Shown here: positions 62,806-64,000 of the stretch, one piece after another
How the letters are laid out: every line of letters begins with the position of its first letter
Numbering within the stretch: position 1 is the stretch's first letter
Notes under the pieces: generated by a model
Database searches by the model: none
Told to the model about the DNA's origin: nothing
The model's input: the letters and a program-made list of their open reading frames with translations, nothing else
DNA from: Stieleria varia
GTDB taxonomy: Bacteria > Planctomycetota > Planctomycetia > Pirellulales > Pirellulaceae
Reading direction: 5' to 3'
Assembly (NCBI RefSeq): GCF_038443385.1
Contig: NZ_CP151726.1
Coordinates: 3,472,001 to 3,536,000, forward strand
DNA: 64,000 nucleotides
Made by a program: the position numbers and the translations under genes

Positions 62806-63285
62806 ATGGTCGCGATGGATTCCAATGATCCTGAATCAGTCGCACGTGCAAGTGCGATCATACGTCAGCACGCAGACATGCTCGGCGCTTCCGTCCGAAA
62901 CGCGATCTACATTTCATGGCTCCGGTTAAAAGACTTTGATGCCGTCGAATCCAAGTATCGAACATTCCTCGATTCTGCGTTGCACGACTTTCATGCTGAT
63001 CAAGACGAATACATGCTTAGCATCGATATGGGTCGGGCGACTCCAAGCGAACAACCGATTGGAGATTCTGCCAAAGACGATGTATCAGAAGAGCAGCAGA
63101 TTCGAGTCGGCGTCTACGTATTTTGGATCGGACTCGCTCCGGAACGACGAAACCACGAAACACTTGAGGCGGAAATTCGTAAGATCATGGGGGGTCAGCG
63201 GCGTTCGCCGGGGTCAGACTCGGGATTCGGGATTGAGTCCGAGAAACTCTTCGATGCGTCAAACTCGTTGCGGAATTCCCTTTGA
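62806..63285 (+). CDS. Hypothetical protein with a tail read from inserted repeat DNA
   Basis: 159 residues from ATG 62806, supported by AGGAG six bases upstream; a TTG at 62740 is less likely. The body is helical and soluble (SVARASAIIRQHADMLGASVRNA; FDAVESKYRTFLDSALHDFHAD), with VGVYVFWIGLAPERRNHETLEAEIRKIMGG near the end of its own sequence (named by segment). From about residue 133 (RRSPGSDSGFG) the frame runs through the antisense of the duplicated transposase fragment. The true C-terminus was probably lost or replaced. No family recognised. Confidence 0.5.
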   Translation: MVAMDSNDPESVARASAIIRQHADMLGASVRNAIYISWLRLKDFDAVESKYRTFLDSALHDFHADQDEYMLSIDMGRATPSEQPIGDSAKDDVSEEQQIRVGVYVFWIGLAPERRNHETLEAEIRKIMGGQRRSPGSDSGFGIESEKLFDASNSLRNSL

Positions 63286-63779
63286 GCGATCTAGCTGCCG
63301 TTTTCCCCGTTTGATCAAATCCGACTCGCTGTCAGGATGACCGAGACCAAATCTCATGGATAGCTCTTTCAGCGTTGCTGACGTCCAGCGTCGACAAAGC
63401 ATAGCGGCGATGTCTCTTCGTGCCGCACCGCTACGAAATCCAAAGTACTCATCCGCGTCCACCGAAAACTCGGATGCCGTCGCGGGCAGCCGGGACGTTC
63501 GCCGGGGTCAGACTCGGGATTCGGGATTGAGTCCGAGAAGCTCTTCGATGCGTCGAACTCTTTGCGGAATATTCCTTGAGCTATCTAATTGCCGTTTTCC
63601 CCGTTTGATCAAATCCGACGCGCTGTCGGGATGACCGAGACCAAATCTCATGGATAGCTCTTTCAGCGTTGCTGACGTCCAGCGTCGACAAAGCATGGCG
63701 GCGATGTCTCTTCCTGCCGCACCGCTACGAAATCCAAAGTACTCATCCGCGTCCACTGAAAACTCGGATGCCGTCGCGA
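63203..63779. repeat. Tandem duplication of about 283 bp, period 294
   Basis: 63203-63485 and 63497-63779 match closely; the word GTTCGCCGGGGTCAGACTC starts at 63203 and 63497. The copies contain the 3' end of a transposase-like gene (minus strand). Copy 1 has extra bases (GGCAGCCGGGAC) at its right end. Confidence 0.9.
63214..63485 (-). pseudogene. Duplicated 3' fragment of the transposase gene
   Basis: Encodes the same end as the gene at 63508 (DADEYFGFRSGA, DIAAMLCRRWTSATLKELSM, SDLIKRGKRQLD) but without start or upstream part. A CGA-to-TGA change at about 63259-63261 stops the frame 15 codons early compared with the intact copy. It is a decaying remnant created by the tandem duplication. 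Confidence 0.8.
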
Positions 63780-64000
63780 GAATGATTTCATCAATGCTGA
63801 CAGGTTCGATGCGTCGTCGTCGTCGACGGTTGCGTCCTTCGTCTTCGCCCGAAGCCATCGCCAACGCTCGCTTCAAAAACGCCTCACTACCGTAAACCCA
63901 TTCACGTAGTCGCTCTACCGCAACCGATTCCGGTTTCGCCAATCCGGCTTGTACGTACCGACGGTACGCCGAAACAGGATCTTGGCCGCCGTTGAGACCA
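63508..64000 (-). CDS. C-terminal part of a REP-associated (Y1/HUH-type) transposase, cut by window edge
   Basis: The frame is open to base 64000, giving at least 163 residues ending at TGA 63508. Visible order: LNGGQDPVSAYRRYVQAG, then REWVYGSEAFLKRALAMASG, a run of Arg (GRNRRRRRRIEP), and a C-terminal helix-turn-helix like the DnaA C-terminal domain (RDIAAMLCRRWTSATLKELSMRFG). This is how the C-terminal half of planctomycete REP-associated tyrosine transposases looks. The catalytic HUH part should lie beyond the window. Such enzymes act on REP-like palindromes, which are dense here. The family call depends on unseen sequence. Confidence 0.65.
   Translation of the reverse strand, partial: GLNGGQDPVSAYRRYVQAGLAKPESVAVERLREWVYGSEAFLKRALAMASGEDEGRNRRRRRRIEPVSIDEIILATASEFSVDADEYFGFRSGAAGRDIAAMLCRRWTSATLKELSMRFGLGHPDSASDLIKRGKRQLDSSRNIPQRVRRIEELLGLNPESRV

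Overview
The window looks like a chromosomal segment of a marine planctomycete of the Rhodopirellula / Pirellulaceae type. The evidence is in the sequence: a DUF1559 prepilin-like protein, two formylglycine sulfatases, a giant protein carrying dockerin motifs and the planctomycete N-terminal motif (LERLGPREMLAA), an exosortase with its polysaccharide genes, long intergenic spaces filled with REP-like palindromes, moderate GC content, and few good Shine-Dalgarno sequences. Taxonomy is inference; no rRNA or tRNA gene was found.

Layout. 0-4.3 kb: a three-gene plus-strand cassette (ATP-grasp ligase, fold-type I PLP enzyme, fold-type III PLP decarboxylase) that looks like a small unassigned biosynthetic unit. 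4.3-8 kb: repeats, a secreted FG-GAP protein, a 141-bp tandem repeat, a sugar-phosphate-isomerase-like TIM barrel and a conserved hypothetical. 8-11 kb: a large Hsp70-like protein. 11-14 kb: a tandem array of MITE-like elements, malQ, then another copy of the element in inverse orientation. 14-20 kb: a lipoprotein, a PPi-type phosphofructokinase, a methyltransferase / zinc-ribbon pair, a membrane-anchored protein with a putative BECR/EndoU-like C-terminal domain, and a small secreted protein. 20-29 kb: a fatty acyl-AMP ligase fused to an ACP, then a minus-strand run of TolC, PilZ, sulfatase, KaiC-like ATPase and DUF1559 genes. 29-38 kb: a PhoD-like phosphatase and a 2120-residue surface protein. 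38-45 kb: a polysaccharide / protein-sorting block of sugar epimerase (divergent), Wzc-like tyrosine autokinase, exosortase and TPR protein. 45-48.5 kb: one 1044-residue polypeptide carrying all three parts of the AmmeMemoRadiSam system. 48.5-54.8 kb: hypotheticals, a Gly-rich secreted protein, a second sulfatase and a beta-propeller protein. 54.9-61.5 kb: a tightly overlapping operon of TPR protein, ExbB/TolQ-like, ExbD/TolR-like, membrane-anchored alpha/alpha toroid protein and QueG. 61.5-64 kb: a MITE-like hairpin, two small genes, and a duplicated 3' end of a transposase of the REP-associated type, cut by the window edge.

The genes that plausibly work together are the 39-45 kb extracellular polysaccharide and exosortase genes; the TolQR-like motor with its two unusual flanking proteins; and the first three genes. 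The clearest novelty is the single-chain AmmeMemoRadiSam fusion, which also holds an extra domain that looks like a decayed second AMMECR1 copy. The mobile layer (at least six palindrome or MITE-like families plus a transposase fragment) is the second strong signal. All family calls rest on motif recognition by eye; no database search was possible.
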